Assembly (NCBI RefSeq): GCF_903645325.1
Contig: NZ_CAHJXQ010000003.1
Span: 1 to 64,000, forward strand
Length of the DNA: 64,000 nucleotides
Reading direction: 5' to 3'
DNA from: Microbacterium tenebrionis
GTDB taxonomy: Bacteria > Actinomycetota > Actinomycetes > Actinomycetales > Microbacteriaceae
Shown here: piece by piece, positions 1 through 9,242 of the stretch
Numbering within the stretch: position 1 is the stretch's first letter
Layout: every line of letters begins with the position of its first letter
Position numbers and translations under genes: made by a program
The notes under the pieces: generated by a model
What the model saw: only the letters and a program-made list of their open reading frames with translations
What the model was told of the DNA's origin: nothing
Database searches by the model: none

Positions 1-249
1 GGTCGAGGAGCCCCGAGACGAACGCAGGGTGGATGCCAGGCGTCTGAGTGCGGCCTGCGGGGAGGCCCACCTCGGCCGCGGACTCGATGGCCTCGGTGTC
101 GAGATCCCAGAGCACTTCCATGTGGTCGCTGACGAAGCCGAGAGGAACGATGACGACGGCCTTCGCGCCCGCGGCCGAGGTGGGCCTCCCCGCAGTCCGC
201 ACTCAGACGCCTGGCATCCACCCTGCGTTCGTCTCGGGGCTCATCGACC
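1..249. repeat. Inverted repeat, 80-bp arms, within ferrochelatase sequence
   Basis: Positions 1-80 are the reverse complement of 170-249 with two mismatches (78 of 80 by eye). The 89-bp spacer 81-169, read on the minus strand, encodes the ferrochelatase stretch that should directly precede the plus-strand C-terminus (VPLGFVSDHMEVLWDLD, then AAEVGLPA). The gene's 3' third therefore runs outward in both directions from about 170. Seen directly. It could be a real inverted duplication or a fold-back assembly or read chimera at a sequence end. Confidence 0.9.
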
Positions 250-395
250 TCGTCCTCGAGCGCGTCGAGGGGACACCCGCTGCTGAGCGCCCGCACCTCA
301 CGGATCTCGGCCCCTGGTACGACGTCGCGCGCCCGGGCGACTGCGAGAACGTGCGGCTCGGATTCAAGCCCGCAGCCGCCGGGATCGCCCCCTGA
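170..395 (+). pseudogene. hemH: Ferrochelatase C-terminal part, disrupted
   Basis: In-frame plus-strand coding reads AAEVGLPAVRTQTPGIHPAF, then a tail containing LTDLGPWYDVARPGDCENVR and FKPAAAGIAP, and stops at 393-395. This matches the C-terminal end of actinobacterial ferrochelatase/coproporphyrin ferrochelatase, which inserts iron in haem synthesis. The residues that should come before it (IVPLGFVSDHMEVLWDLD) lie on the opposite strand at 81-169, so no continuous gene exists here. The conserved Cys cluster of some family members is reduced to GDCEN. It is followed 27-36 bp later by rpiB on the same strand. Either the gene is broken by an inversion/duplication or the sequence is chimeric here. 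Confidence 0.8.
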
Positions 396-430
396 CGGGC
401 GCGTCCGTCGGCGCTTCTAGGATGGTCAGC

Positions 431-916
431 ATGCGCATCCACATCGCCACAGATCACGCCGGCCTCGAATTCTCGACGCGGTTGCAGGAGCACCTGCGCT
501 CGCTCGGGCACGCGGTCGTCGACCACGGACCCGTCGAGTACGACGCTCTCGACGATTACCCGGCGTTCTGCATCCGTGCGGCGCAGGCCGTCGTCGCCGA
601 TCAGTCGGCGGGTGTCGACGCTCTCGGCGTGGTCTTCGGCGGCTCGGGCAACGGCGAGCAGATCGCGGCGAACAAGGTCCAGGGCATCCGCGCCGCCCTC
701 GTCTGGAACCTCTCGACGGCAGAGCTCGCCCGCGAGCACAACGACGCCAACGTGATCTCGATCGGCGCCCGTCAGCACAGCTTCGAGGAGGTCGTCTCGT
801 TCATCGAGCGCTTCATCGGCACGCCGTTCTCCGGCGACGAGCGGCATGTCCGTCGCATCAGGCAGATCGCCGATTTCGAGCGCAACGGATCCCTGTTGCC
901 CGACCCGCGAGCCTGA
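431..916 (+). CDS. rpiB: Ribose-5-phosphate isomerase B
   Basis: The 161-residue product belongs to the RpiB/LacAB family, which interconverts ribose 5-phosphate and ribulose 5-phosphate in the non-oxidative pentose phosphate pathway (cytoplasmic). It begins MRIHIATDHAG, where the Asp-His pair binds substrate. It carries GGSGNGEQIAANK, in which the actinobacterial catalytic Glu replaces the Cys of enteric enzymes, and also AREHNDANVISIGAR. Length is normal for the family. I prefer the ATG at 431; an in-frame ATG at 422 adds three residues. The stop at 914-916 lies one base before the start of the downstream glycosylase gene, so the two are probably co-transcribed. Confidence 0.93.
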   Translation: MRIHIATDHAGLEFSTRLQEHLRSLGHAVVDHGPVEYDALDDYPAFCIRAAQAVVADQSAGVDALGVVFGGSGNGEQIAANKVQGIRAALVWNLSTAELAREHNDANVISIGARQHSFEEVVSFIERFIGTPFSGDERHVRRIRQIADFERNGSLLPDPRA

Positions 917-917
917 C

Positions 918-1916
918 ATGCCCGAGGGTCACTCCGTCCACCGGATCGCCCGGCAGTTCGACCGCAACTTCGTCGGCAGGACGATGCAGGCGTCGAGTCC
1001 GCAGGGGCGCTTCGCCGAGGGCGCCGCGGTTCTGGACGGACGCGAAGCGGTGAGCGTCAAGGCGGTCGGCAAGCAGATGTTCCTCGAAACCGAGGGCGAC
1101 CTCTGGCTGCGCGTGCACCTCGGACTCTATGGAGCGTGGGACTTCGCCGGCGAGATCCTGCTCGATCCGACGATCGCCTCCGCCAACGGCCGCATGGGCC
1201 AGACGAACCAGCGCGGGACCGATCTGGATGCCGCGATCCTCGACGACGCCGGCGAGAACTCACTGGCATCCATCGGCGCACCGCGCCGCACCCGCGTGCA
1301 CGTGCGCATGTCGGAGCAGACCAAGGGGCTCGCCGACGAGGGCGCCCAGTGGCCGCCCCCGGTCGTCGGCCAGGTACGGCTGCGGCTGATGACCGACATC
1401 ACCGCCGCCGACCTGCGCGGGCCCACCGCCTGCGAGCTGCAGACGCCGGACGAGATGCTCGCCACGGTGGCGAAGCTCGGTCCGGATCCGCTCGTGGGCG
1501 ATCCGGCTGAGAACGAGGAGCGCTTCGTGCGTGCCGTGCGGCGTCGCGGCGTGCCGATCGCCCTGCTGCTCATGGACCAGTCGGTGGTCAGCGGCATCGG
1601 AAACGTGTACCGCGCCGAGATGCTCTATCGCGCCCGGCTCAACCCGCACACCCCGGGCAAGCAGGTGCCGGAGGAGCTCGTCCGCGAGCTCTGGCGCGAC
1701 TGGGCGCACCTGCTGCCTATCGGCGTCGAGACCGGCCAGATGATGACCATGGACGACCTGTCGCCGCAGGATTACCGCGCCGCGATGGCGAGCCGCGACG
1801 ACCGCCACTGGGTGTATCACCGGGCAGGACTCCCGTGCCGGACCTGCGGCACGGAGATCGTGCTCGAAGAACTCGGCGCGCGCAAGCTGTACTGGTGTCC
1901 CCGCTGCCAGGCGTGA
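918..1916 (+). CDS. Fpg/Nei-family DNA glycosylase (Nei type)
   Basis: Base-excision repair enzyme that removes oxidised bases and nicks the abasic site. The N-terminus is MPEGHSVHR: after Met removal the Pro is the Schiff-base nucleophile and the Glu is catalytic. The helix-two-turn-helix segment contains DQSVVSGIGNVYRAEMLY, with the conserved Asn. The C-terminus ends in a CxxC...CxxC zinc finger (CRTCG...CPRC), complete here. At 332 residues it is longer than typical Fpg (about 270-290), owing to an insertion around residues 80-150 rich in Ala/Asp, a feature of actinobacterial Nei-like proteins. It sits one base after rpiB. Confidence 0.93.
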   Translation: MPEGHSVHRIARQFDRNFVGRTMQASSPQGRFAEGAAVLDGREAVSVKAVGKQMFLETEGDLWLRVHLGLYGAWDFAGEILLDPTIASANGRMGQTNQRGTDLDAAILDDAGENSLASIGAPRRTRVHVRMSEQTKGLADEGAQWPPPVVGQVRLRLMTDITAADLRGPTACELQTPDEMLATVAKLGPDPLVGDPAENEERFVRAVRRRGVPIALLLMDQSVVSGIGNVYRAEMLYRARLNPHTPGKQVPEELVRELWRDWAHLLPIGVETGQMMTMDDLSPQDYRAAMASRDDRHWVYHRAGLPCRTCGTEIVLEELGARKLYWCPRCQA

Positions 1917-1960
1917 TTAGGTGGAGCCGTTCTCTGCACCGCGGGACTGACAGGAGCCTC

Positions 1961-3439
1961 ATGGATCTCACCGGACTTCAGCAAGCTCTGGAAACGCTCT
2001 CGGGCTGGATCTGGGGCCCGTGGCTCCTCATCCCGCTGCTGCTGGGGACCGGGCTGTATCTGACCATCCGCCTGGGCGGGTTGCAGTTCATCCGGCTCGG
2101 CGCCGCGCTCCGTCTCGGGCTGATCAAGCGCAAGGATCCGGGCTCGGACGGCGACATCTCGCAGTTCCAGGCGCTGACGACCGCCCTCGCAGCGACCGTC
2201 GGCACGGGCAACATCGTCGGAGTCGCGACGGCGATCGGCATCGGCGGCCCCGGCGCGCTGTTCTGGATGTGGATCACGGGACTGCTCGGCATGGCGTCGA
2301 AGTACTCGGAGGCGTTCCTCGGCGTCCGCTTCCGCAAGACGGACGACGCGGGCGAGAAGAGCGGTGGTCCGCAGTACTACCTCGAACGCGGCATCCCGAA
2401 TCGCTTCGGCAAGGTCCTCGCCCTGTTCTTCGCGATCGCCGCCGTCTTCGCCTGCTTCGGGATCGGCAACATGACGCAGGGCAACTCCATCGCCACGAAC
2501 ATGGAGAACAGCTTCAGCGTGCCCACGTGGGTGACCGGGCTCGTGCTGACCGCGTTCGCGCTGATCGTGCTCGTCGGCGGCATCAAGTCCATCGGCCGGG
2601 TGACCGCAGGTCTCGTGCCGATCATGATCATCTTCTACGTCCTCGGCGCGCTGTACATCCTCATCGCCAACATCGGCGAGGTGCCTGCCGCGTTCGGCCT
2701 GATCTTCACCGACGCGTTCACGGGCACGGCGCCGATCGGCGGCTTCGCCGGCTCGGCGATCATCATCGCCGTCCAGTTCGGCGTCGCACGCGGAATCTTC
2801 TCGAACGAGTCGGGCATGGGCTCGGCAGCCATCGCGGCGGCGGCCGCCAAGACGAGCCACCCGGTCCGCCAGGGTCTCGTGTCGATGACGCAGACGTTCA
2901 TCGACACGATCATCGTGGTCACGTGCACGGGTCTGGTGATCGTCACCACCGGCGTCTGGAACATGACCGACCCCGAGACGGGCAAGCAGATCAGTGCGGC
3001 GCTCATGACCGGTGAGGCCTTCTCACACGGGCTGCCCGGTGAATGGGGCCATTACATCGTCACGATCGGTCTCGTCATGTTCGCCGGTTCCACGATCCTC
3101 GGCTGGTCGTACTACGGCGAGCGGAACGTCGAGCGACTGTTCGGGCGTCGTGCGGTCGTGCCGTTCCGCATCGTGTTCTCCCTGGTCGTGTTCATCGGAT
3201 GCACCGTCCAGCTCGGAGTGGTGTGGGCGTTCTCGGACGTCATGAACGGGCTGATGGCGCTGCCGAACCTCATCGGCCTGCTCGTGCTGTCGGGCCTGAT
3301 CGCGCGCGAGACGAAGCAGTATCTGCGCAACGATCCGAAGCTCGAGGCATCGCAGGAGCAGATCGACGCGTTCATGGCCGGCACACCCGGCTGGGACGAA
3401 TGGAAGACGCAGGCCATCCCGTTGCCGAAGCAGCGCTGA
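1961..3439 (+). CDS. Alanine/glycine:cation symporter (AGCS family)
   Basis: A 492-residue multi-spanning membrane protein of the sodium:alanine symporter family, importing alanine or glycine with Na+. Family signatures seen are ALAATVGTGNIVGVATAI (about residues 75-92), SKYSEAFLGVRFR, and FGVARGIFSNESGMGSAAIA in the second half. About ten hydrophobic segments are visible. The ATG at 1961 has CAGGAG seven bases upstream; in-frame reading further upstream overlaps the glycosylase gene and lacks family character. It ends in a hydrophilic tail (GWDEWKTQAIPLPKQR). Probably an independent unit after nei. Confidence 0.93.
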   Translation: MDLTGLQQALETLSGWIWGPWLLIPLLLGTGLYLTIRLGGLQFIRLGAALRLGLIKRKDPGSDGDISQFQALTTALAATVGTGNIVGVATAIGIGGPGALFWMWITGLLGMASKYSEAFLGVRFRKTDDAGEKSGGPQYYLERGIPNRFGKVLALFFAIAAVFACFGIGNMTQGNSIATNMENSFSVPTWVTGLVLTAFALIVLVGGIKSIGRVTAGLVPIMIIFYVLGALYILIANIGEVPAAFGLIFTDAFTGTAPIGGFAGSAIIIAVQFGVARGIFSNESGMGSAAIAAAAAKTSHPVRQGLVSMTQTFIDTIIVVTCTGLVIVTTGVWNMTDPETGKQISAALMTGEAFSHGLPGEWGHYIVTIGLVMFAGSTILGWSYYGERNVERLFGRRAVVPFRIVFSLVVFIGCTVQLGVVWAFSDVMNGLMALPNLIGLLVLSGLIARETKQYLRNDPKLEASQEQIDAFMAGTPGWDEWKTQAIPLPKQR

Positions 3440-3483
3440 GCCCCGCTCGGCTCTCGCCCTCGCCTGGCGCTTAGGCTGGAGCC

Positions 3484-4140
3484 ATGCGCCAGAATCCGAG
3501 CTTCGCGATGACCGATGTGGCCGAGCTGCGCCGTGTCATCGGCGAGAATCCGTGGGCCACGCTCGTCGGTCGGGATGCCGCCGGCATGACCGCGTCGCAC
3601 TACGCGATCCTGCTCGACCCGGAGCGCGACGACCTCACGGTCGTCGGCCACGTCGGACGCCCGGATGACCTGGCGCTGGGCCTCGGCCGGCCCGAGCAGG
3701 AGCTCATGGTGATATTCCAGGGCCCGCACGGTTACATCTCTCCGGGCTGGTACGGAGACGTGGCGGCCGTCCCGACCTGGAACTACGTGGCCGTGCACCT
3801 GTCCGGGGTCCCCGAGGTGCTGGTTGCCGAGGAGAATCTCCGGGTCCTGGAACACCTCGTCGACCACTTCGAGAACCGCTTCCCGTCTCCGCGCGGCATG
3901 TGGACGCCGCCCAACGACGAGGCGTTCGTGCGCCGGCTCGAAGGCGGGACGATCGGGTTCCGCCTGACGCCCACGCGGGTGACGGCCAAGCGCAAGCTCA
4001 GCCAGAACAGGCCCGACGAGATCATCGAGAACGTGATCCTCGAGCTGTCGCGCGATGAGTCCCATCCGAATCCCGCGCTGGCGGCCGAGATGCGGCGCGC
4101 GCACGATGCTCGCCTGGCCGCACGGGCGCAGCAGGCATGA
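3484..4140 (+). CDS. FMN-binding negative transcriptional regulator (PaiB-like)
   Basis: 218 residues of the PaiB/FMN-binding split-barrel family. Recognisable parts are FAMTDVAELRRVIGENPWATLV at the N-terminus, the flavin-site region GPHGYISPGWY, and VPTWNYVAVHLSG. The family was named from Bacillus PaiB; many actinobacterial members are probably flavin-binding proteins of unknown substrate rather than repressors. The end overlaps the next gene by ATGA (4137-4140), so it is translationally coupled to an amidohydrolase. Confidence 0.88.
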   Translation: MRQNPSFAMTDVAELRRVIGENPWATLVGRDAAGMTASHYAILLDPERDDLTVVGHVGRPDDLALGLGRPEQELMVIFQGPHGYISPGWYGDVAAVPTWNYVAVHLSGVPEVLVAEENLRVLEHLVDHFENRFPSPRGMWTPPNDEAFVRRLEGGTIGFRLTPTRVTAKRKLSQNRPDEIIENVILELSRDESHPNPALAAEMRRAHDARLAARAQQA

Positions 4141-5612
4141 CGGCATCCGACGGAGTGTCCGCGATCCGAAACGCGCGGATCGTCGGCCCGGGGCAGGAGC
4201 ATCTGCCGAGCGATGAGCCCGTCGACATCCACCTGGCGGGGGAGCGCATCGTCGACATCGCTCCTGCCGGAGCGCTTCCGGTCGCAGGCGAGGCGATCGA
4301 CGCACAGGGTTCCTGGGTCGTGCCCGGTCTGTGGGACAACCATGTGCACACGCTGCAGTGGGCACTCGCGTCCGAGCGCGTCGCGCTGCGGGAGACGGCG
4401 TCAGCGGCTGATGCCGCGGCGCGCATGGCGACGGCGGCACCGCTCGCGGACGGTCGCCGGATCGGCGTCGGATTCCGTGATGCGCTGTGGCCGGACGCGC
4501 CGTCGCTGCCGGTCCTGGATGCCGCGACAGGCGCTGCGCCGACGTACCTCATCAACGCCGACGTGCACAGCGTCTGGCTGAACTCGGCCGCCCTCGCGCG
4601 CGAAGGCTTCGACTCGCCGGACGGAATGCTGCGCGAGGACGATGCCTTCGAGATCTCGAAGCGGCTGAACGCCGTCGATCCAGCCCGCGGCGATCGGGCG
4701 GTGGCGGCGGCCGGCGACGTGGCGGCTTCGCGCGGCGTGACGGGTCTCGTGGACTTCGACCTGGCCTGGAACGCCGACGCGTGGCGGCGTCGCGTCGACG
4801 GCGGATTCGCTTCGCAGCGCGTCGAGTTCGCCGTGTACCCCGCGGACCTCTCGCGGGCGATCGCGGAGGGGCTCCGCACCGGTGAGGCCCTGGACGGATG
4901 CGACGGGCTCGTGCACGTCGGCTCGCTCAAGGTGATCACGGACGGATCGCTCGGCACGCGCACGGCGGCGTGCTCGCAGCCGTACCCGGGCGAGGAGGCC
5001 GACCACGGCGTGCTCAACGTCTCGCCGGACGAGCTCGTCGATCTGCTCACCCGCGCCACCGGGAACGGGCTCGGCGTCGCTCTGCACGCGATCGGAGACC
5101 GTGCCGTGTCTTCGGCGCTGGGCGCGGTGACGGCGACCGGGGCGACCGGCACCATCGAGCACGCGCAGCTCGTCCGCCACGCGGACGTCGCGCGCATCGC
5201 ACGACTGGGGCTTTCGGCGAGCATCCAGCCCCAGCACGCCCTGGACGACCGCGATCTGGCCGGCGCCTACTGGGCGGAGCAGACGTCACTCGGTTATCCG
5301 ATGGCCACTCTGCTCCGAGCGGGGGTTGAGCTGCGTCTGGGGTCTGACGCCCCCGTGGCGCCGCTCGATCCGTGGCAGGCGATCGCCGCGGCCGTGCACC
5401 GCACGGACGACGAGCGGGATGCCTGGCATGCCGAGGAGCGTCTCTCGTTCGACGAGGCGATCCGTGCGAGTGTCCGGAGCGCCGTCAGGCCGGGGGAGCG
5501 CGCCGATCTGGTGGTGTGCGCTGCGGATCCGCGCACGGCATCGGAGGGGACTGTGCGCCGAATGCCGGTGGTGGCGACTCTGCTCGGCGGGCGGGTCACG
5601 CACTCGGGGTGA
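4137..5612 (+). CDS. Amidohydrolase 3 family protein (YtcJ-like)
   Basis: A 491-residue metal-dependent hydrolase of the amidohydrolase superfamily. Seen: VVPGLWDNHVHT (HxH metal site, about residue 65), YLINADVHSVWLNSAAL, the LKVITDGSLGTRTAAC stretch, ALHAIGDRAV (His ligand), TIEHAQLV, and RLGSDAPVAPLDPWQAIAAA with the catalytic Asp. This pattern is typical of YtcJ-like enzymes of unknown substrate; cytoplasmic, with no signal peptide. It starts at the ATG that overlaps the preceding PaiB-like gene. Confidence 0.88.
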   Translation: MTASDGVSAIRNARIVGPGQEHLPSDEPVDIHLAGERIVDIAPAGALPVAGEAIDAQGSWVVPGLWDNHVHTLQWALASERVALRETASAADAAARMATAAPLADGRRIGVGFRDALWPDAPSLPVLDAATGAAPTYLINADVHSVWLNSAALAREGFDSPDGMLREDDAFEISKRLNAVDPARGDRAVAAAGDVAASRGVTGLVDFDLAWNADAWRRRVDGGFASQRVEFAVYPADLSRAIAEGLRTGEALDGCDGLVHVGSLKVITDGSLGTRTAACSQPYPGEEADHGVLNVSPDELVDLLTRATGNGLGVALHAIGDRAVSSALGAVTATGATGTIEHAQLVRHADVARIARLGLSASIQPQHALDDRDLAGAYWAEQTSLGYPMATLLRAGVELRLGSDAPVAPLDPWQAIAAAVHRTDDERDAWHAEERLSFDEAIRASVRSAVRPGERADLVVCAADPRTASEGTVRRMPVVATLLGGRVTHSG

Positions 5613-5618
5613 ACCGAC

Positions 5619-5635
5619 TTCAACCTGAGGTTGAA
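5619..5635. promoter_or_regulatory. 17-bp perfect palindrome before HNH gene
   Basis: TTCAACCTGAGGTTGAA is a perfect palindrome around a central G, a few bases after the amidohydrolase stop and 53 bp before the HNH-protein ATG. It looks like a dimeric-repressor or MerR-type operator. No cognate regulator is encoded next to it, so the binding protein is unknown. Confidence 0.45.
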
Positions 5636-5688
5636 GGTTGGAGTCGAATCTGTATTCAAATGTCGGTGGCCCCGAGTTGAATGGATGC

Positions 5689-6999
5689 ATGGCCACCGAA
5701 GCGATGACGTCACCGGAGCTCAACGCTCTCCTTGACGACCTCGTCGGCACGATCGCGTCGGTCGATCAGACCATCAACCAATTGGTCGCGGTCAAGACTG
5801 CCATGCTCGCGACGGCCGCGCGGATCGCCGACGACGAGCCCTTCGACTCCGTCGATTCGCGTGAGCTGGCGCATCGGGCGGTGGCAGCCGAGATCGCCGC
5901 CGTCCTGCGCATCAGTGACCGCGTCGTCGAGGGCCAGATGGGCGATGCTGCGCTGCTGGCGACCGACTTCCCGCAGACGGCCGCCGCGTTCGGCCAGGGG
6001 CTCATATCGCAGGCTCATGTGCGGATCATTCTGGCTGCGGGCGCAGCCCTCGAGACCGCCGAACGCCGCAGCGCTTACGAGCGGGAGGTTCTGCCGCGAG
6101 CTGAGGGCGAGTCGCCGAACAGGCTTCGTCCCTTCGCGAAGCAGACAGCCGAACGACTACGGGCGGTGTCCTTCACCGAGCGCCATCGTGAAGCGCGCGA
6201 GCGTCGCGCTGTGTGGACGCGGGAGTGCGATGACGGCATGACTGAGCTCGTGCAATACGGGCCGAGCGCCATCATCCACGCCGAGCATGACCGACTGACG
6301 CAGATGGCGCGCACGGTGAAGCAGGAGAACGCGCGTCTGGCAGGCAGCGTGGCAGAAGACGACTTCACTGACGAGCGAACTCTGAATCAGCTCCGATTCG
6401 ATCTTCTCGCCGATCTCGTGCTCACGGGCACGCCGACGGGGCACAGCACAGAAGACGGCCTGCTCGGCGAGATCACGGCGCATATCGACGTGACCGTGCC
6501 GGTGCTGACGCTGACGGATGCCGACGACCACGCGGCGGCAGCGCATCTCGAAGGCGTCGGTCCGATCGATCCTGCGACGGCGCGGATCCTCACGGGCAAT
6601 GCGCCGGGCTTCGATCGCGTGCTCACCGATCCGGTCACAGGATCCGTTCTCGCCGTCGACCGGTACCGGCCGTCCGCCGAGATGCGGCGGTACCTGCGAG
6701 CGCGGGATCGTCGCTGCCGGTTCCCCGGGTGCCGGATGCTCGCGCGCCTGTGCGACGGCGACCACACCATCGACTACGCGCTGGGCGGTGCGACAGAGGT
6801 CGGCAATCTCTCCGACCTGTGCCGGCGACATCACGTCACGAAGCACTGCACCCCGTGGAAGGTCCGACAACTCGGCGGTGGGAGCCTGGAATGGACCAGC
6901 CCCACCGGCAGGATCCACGTCGACCGGCCACCCGGCATGGCGACGAGCGTCACCTTCGACGATGTGCAGGAACGCATCCCCGAACCTGCGCCGTTCTGA
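5689..6999 (+). CDS. DUF222/13E12-type HNH endonuclease-like protein
   Basis: A 436-residue member of the DUF222 plus HNH family, multicopy in Microbacteriaceae and Mycobacteriales. The N-terminal two thirds are helical DUF222; the C-terminus carries an HNH nuclease fold (RDRRCRFPGC, ARLCDGDHTIDYALGG, NLSDLCRRHHVTKH), with metal-binding Cys/His spacing intact. The biological role of the family is not established. I chose the ATG at 5689 over the in-frame TTG at 5638, which would read through a probable promoter region. Confidence 0.88.
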   Translation: MATEAMTSPELNALLDDLVGTIASVDQTINQLVAVKTAMLATAARIADDEPFDSVDSRELAHRAVAAEIAAVLRISDRVVEGQMGDAALLATDFPQTAAAFGQGLISQAHVRIILAAGAALETAERRSAYEREVLPRAEGESPNRLRPFAKQTAERLRAVSFTERHREARERRAVWTRECDDGMTELVQYGPSAIIHAEHDRLTQMARTVKQENARLAGSVAEDDFTDERTLNQLRFDLLADLVLTGTPTGHSTEDGLLGEITAHIDVTVPVLTLTDADDHAAAAHLEGVGPIDPATARILTGNAPGFDRVLTDPVTGSVLAVDRYRPSAEMRRYLRARDRRCRFPGCRMLARLCDGDHTIDYALGGATEVGNLSDLCRRHHVTKHCTPWKVRQLGGGSLEWTSPTGRIHVDRPPGMATSVTFDDVQERIPEPAPF

Positions 7000-7061
7000 A
7001 CACGGAGCTACGAGGCGGGGCGGTGTCATGGGTTCCGCGATGCACCAGGTACCGTCATAGG

Positions 7062-9179
7062 GTGACATCCGCTCCGCAGACCTCTCCGTCCTCCCGCGCC
7101 CAGCGCCGCCGCGACCGATCTGCGGAGCACGCCGCATCCAGCCGTTTCATCCCGCATGTCCAGGGCCTGCGCGCGATCGCGGTGCTCTTCGTGGTGCTCT
7201 ACCACTTCTGGCCGGGGCGCCTCAGCGGCGGATACGTCGGGGTCGACATCTTCTTCGTCATCTCGGGCTTCCTGATCACGGCGCACCTCGCACGAGAGCT
7301 CACCTCTACGGGAACCGTCAACCTCGGCCAGTTCTGGGCGCGCCGCGCTCGGCGTCTGCTGCCGGCGTCGCTCCTGGTCCTGCTGTTCTGCGCTGTGGCC
7401 GCGGCCACTCCGCTGCTGACTCCGACGTCGGCGATGCCCGCCGAGGTGCGCGAGATCCTCGCCTCGACGTTCTACGTCGAGAACTGGTACCTGGCGTTCA
7501 ACTCCGCCGACTACCTCGCCCTCACCGGCGAGCCCACGACCGTCCAGCACTACTGGTCGCTCTCGCTGGAAGAGCAGTTCTACGTCCTGTGGCCGCTCAT
7601 CATGCTGCTCGCGGCATGGATCGCAGTGAAGTTCTTCCGCGGCTCCCGTCTGCGCGCGGCGATCATCGCGATCGGCGTGGTCTCGGCGGCATCGTTCATC
7701 TTCTGCGTGGTCTACACGATCACCGACCCAGCGCCGGCCTACTTCGTGACGTTCGGACGCATGTGGCAGTTCGGAGTGGGCGCACTGATCGCGCTCGTCC
7801 CGCGCCTGCGCGTCGACAACGCGGTCCTCAGCTTCGTGCTCGGCTGGGCGGGCATCCTCGTCCTGCTCTACACCGCTTTCACGTTCGACGGGCAGACGCC
7901 GTTCCCCGGTTACATGGCGCTGCTGCCGACGCTCGGCGCCGCCGCGATCATCGCGGCATCCAACACGGAGCGCTGGTGGTATCCCACCCGGCTCCTCGCG
8001 ATCCGTCCCATGCGGTTCACCGGCGACATCTCGTACAGCCTGTATCTCTGGCACTGGCCGCTCATCATCATCGCGCCGTCCGTGCCGTTCTGGGGCCTGA
8101 CGATCTACCACCGCGTCGCACTGCTGGTCATCTGCTTCGTGCTCGCCTGGCTGACCAAGCGGTTCGTGGAGGATCCCGTCCGCTCCTGGAAGCCGCTGAC
8201 CTCCCGCAGGCCGCGCGTCACGCTCTGGGCCTCGCTGGGTGCGATGATCCTCGTCGCAGCCGTCGCCGCAGGCGGCTGGGCGGTGAATGCTCCCACGTAC
8301 CAGCAGGGCGTGCAGGCGATCCAGGACGTGCGCGAGAACCCGCCGGCGTGCTTCGGGGCGGCGAGCGTCCTCGACGATTCCTGCACCACAGACGCGCCCG
8401 ACACGATCCTGCCCGCACCCGGGTTCGCCGGCGCGGACCGCCCGGACGAACCGCAGTGCTTCATCCAGCTCAACGACTCGCGCCCCGTGTCGTGCGAATT
8501 CGGCTCCGACGCTGCCGATGCGCCGCGGATCGCGCTCGTCGGCGACAGCCACGCCTACCAGCTGCTGTCCACCTTCGAGAGCATCGCCGATCGTGAGGGC
8601 TGGCACCTGACGACGTACTTCAAGGGCGCGTGCCCCTGGAACACGACGCCGCTGTCGACCGCCGGATCGTTCGGCGCTGCCTGTGCGGACTGGCGCGCCG
8701 GCGTCGAGTCGGAACTCGCAGACAGCGAATTCGACGCGGTCTTCACAGCAGCGATCTCCAACACGCCGTACGCGGCCGCCGGCCACGACTCGGCGTTCGA
8801 TGCCGCCGTCGCCGGGTATCGGGAGGCGTGGTCGACCATGACGGACCGTGGCATCCCGGTCGTCACAGTCGTCGACAATCCCGGATGGGAGACCGACCCG
8901 AACAAGTGCCTCCGGACACGTCCGCAGGCCGACTGCAACGGTGCGCGCTCCGACGTCCTCGTCGAGCACGACCCGATCCGGGATGCCGCCGACGGCGCCG
9001 AAGGCGTCACACTGCTCGACTTCACCGACGTGTACTGCGACGACGACACGTGCTTCCCGGTCGTGGGCGGCGCGAACCTCTACCGCGACCAGGACCACCT
9101 CACCGTGACGTTCGTCGACACACTCGCCCCGCAGTACACCGCAGCGCTGAAGGCAGCGATCGAGAACGGCGTCGGCTGA
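7062..9179 (+). CDS. OafA/YrhL-type acyltransferase with SGNH C-terminal domain
   Basis: A 705-residue membrane acyltransferase. Residues about 30-400 form the acyltransferase-3 domain with some ten transmembrane segments: PHVQGLRAIAVLFVVLYHF holds the conserved RxxA and His, then GYVGVDIFFVISGFLI and WSLSLEEQFYVLWPL. The last 300 residues are an extracytoplasmic SGNH-like domain (IALVGDSHAYQL block I, DQDHLTVTF block V with the catalytic Asp-His). These enzymes O-acylate cell-wall or surface polysaccharides. The GTG at 7062 is chosen because upstream reading falls inside the HNH gene. A strong terminator follows. Confidence 0.92.
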   Translation: MTSAPQTSPSSRAQRRRDRSAEHAASSRFIPHVQGLRAIAVLFVVLYHFWPGRLSGGYVGVDIFFVISGFLITAHLARELTSTGTVNLGQFWARRARRLLPASLLVLLFCAVAAATPLLTPTSAMPAEVREILASTFYVENWYLAFNSADYLALTGEPTTVQHYWSLSLEEQFYVLWPLIMLLAAWIAVKFFRGSRLRAAIIAIGVVSAASFIFCVVYTITDPAPAYFVTFGRMWQFGVGALIALVPRLRVDNAVLSFVLGWAGILVLLYTAFTFDGQTPFPGYMALLPTLGAAAIIAASNTERWWYPTRLLAIRPMRFTGDISYSLYLWHWPLIIIAPSVPFWGLTIYHRVALLVICFVLAWLTKRFVEDPVRSWKPLTSRRPRVTLWASLGAMILVAAVAAGGWAVNAPTYQQGVQAIQDVRENPPACFGAASVLDDSCTTDAPDTILPAPGFAGADRPDEPQCFIQLNDSRPVSCEFGSDAADAPRIALVGDSHAYQLLSTFESIADREGWHLTTYFKGACPWNTTPLSTAGSFGAACADWRAGVESELADSEFDAVFTAAISNTPYAAAGHDSAFDAAVAGYREAWSTMTDRGIPVVTVVDNPGWETDPNKCLRTRPQADCNGARSDVLVEHDPIRDAADGAEGVTLLDFTDVYCDDDTCFPVVGGANLYRDQDHLTVTFVDTLAPQYTAALKAAIENGVG

Positions 9180-9186
9180 GCGACCA

Positions 9187-9222
9187 CAGAAAACGGCACC
9201 GGAGAACCGGTGCCGTTTTCTG
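9187..9222. terminator. Bidirectional terminator, 16-bp stem
   Basis: A perfect 16-bp stem with AGAA loop (CAGAAAACGGCACCGG and its complement) between the convergent acyltransferase and dps genes. A-rich and T-rich ends on both sides suit termination in both directions. Confidence 0.88.
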
Positions 9223-9242
9223 TTGACAGTGAAGCGCGGTGC

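Noticed and set aside
7026..9098. Very long minus-strand open frame (690 codons) opposite the acyltransferase
   Set aside because: It has a shadow composition rich in Arg, Asp, Glu and His. The plus-strand gene has clear family motifs throughout and a terminator after it.
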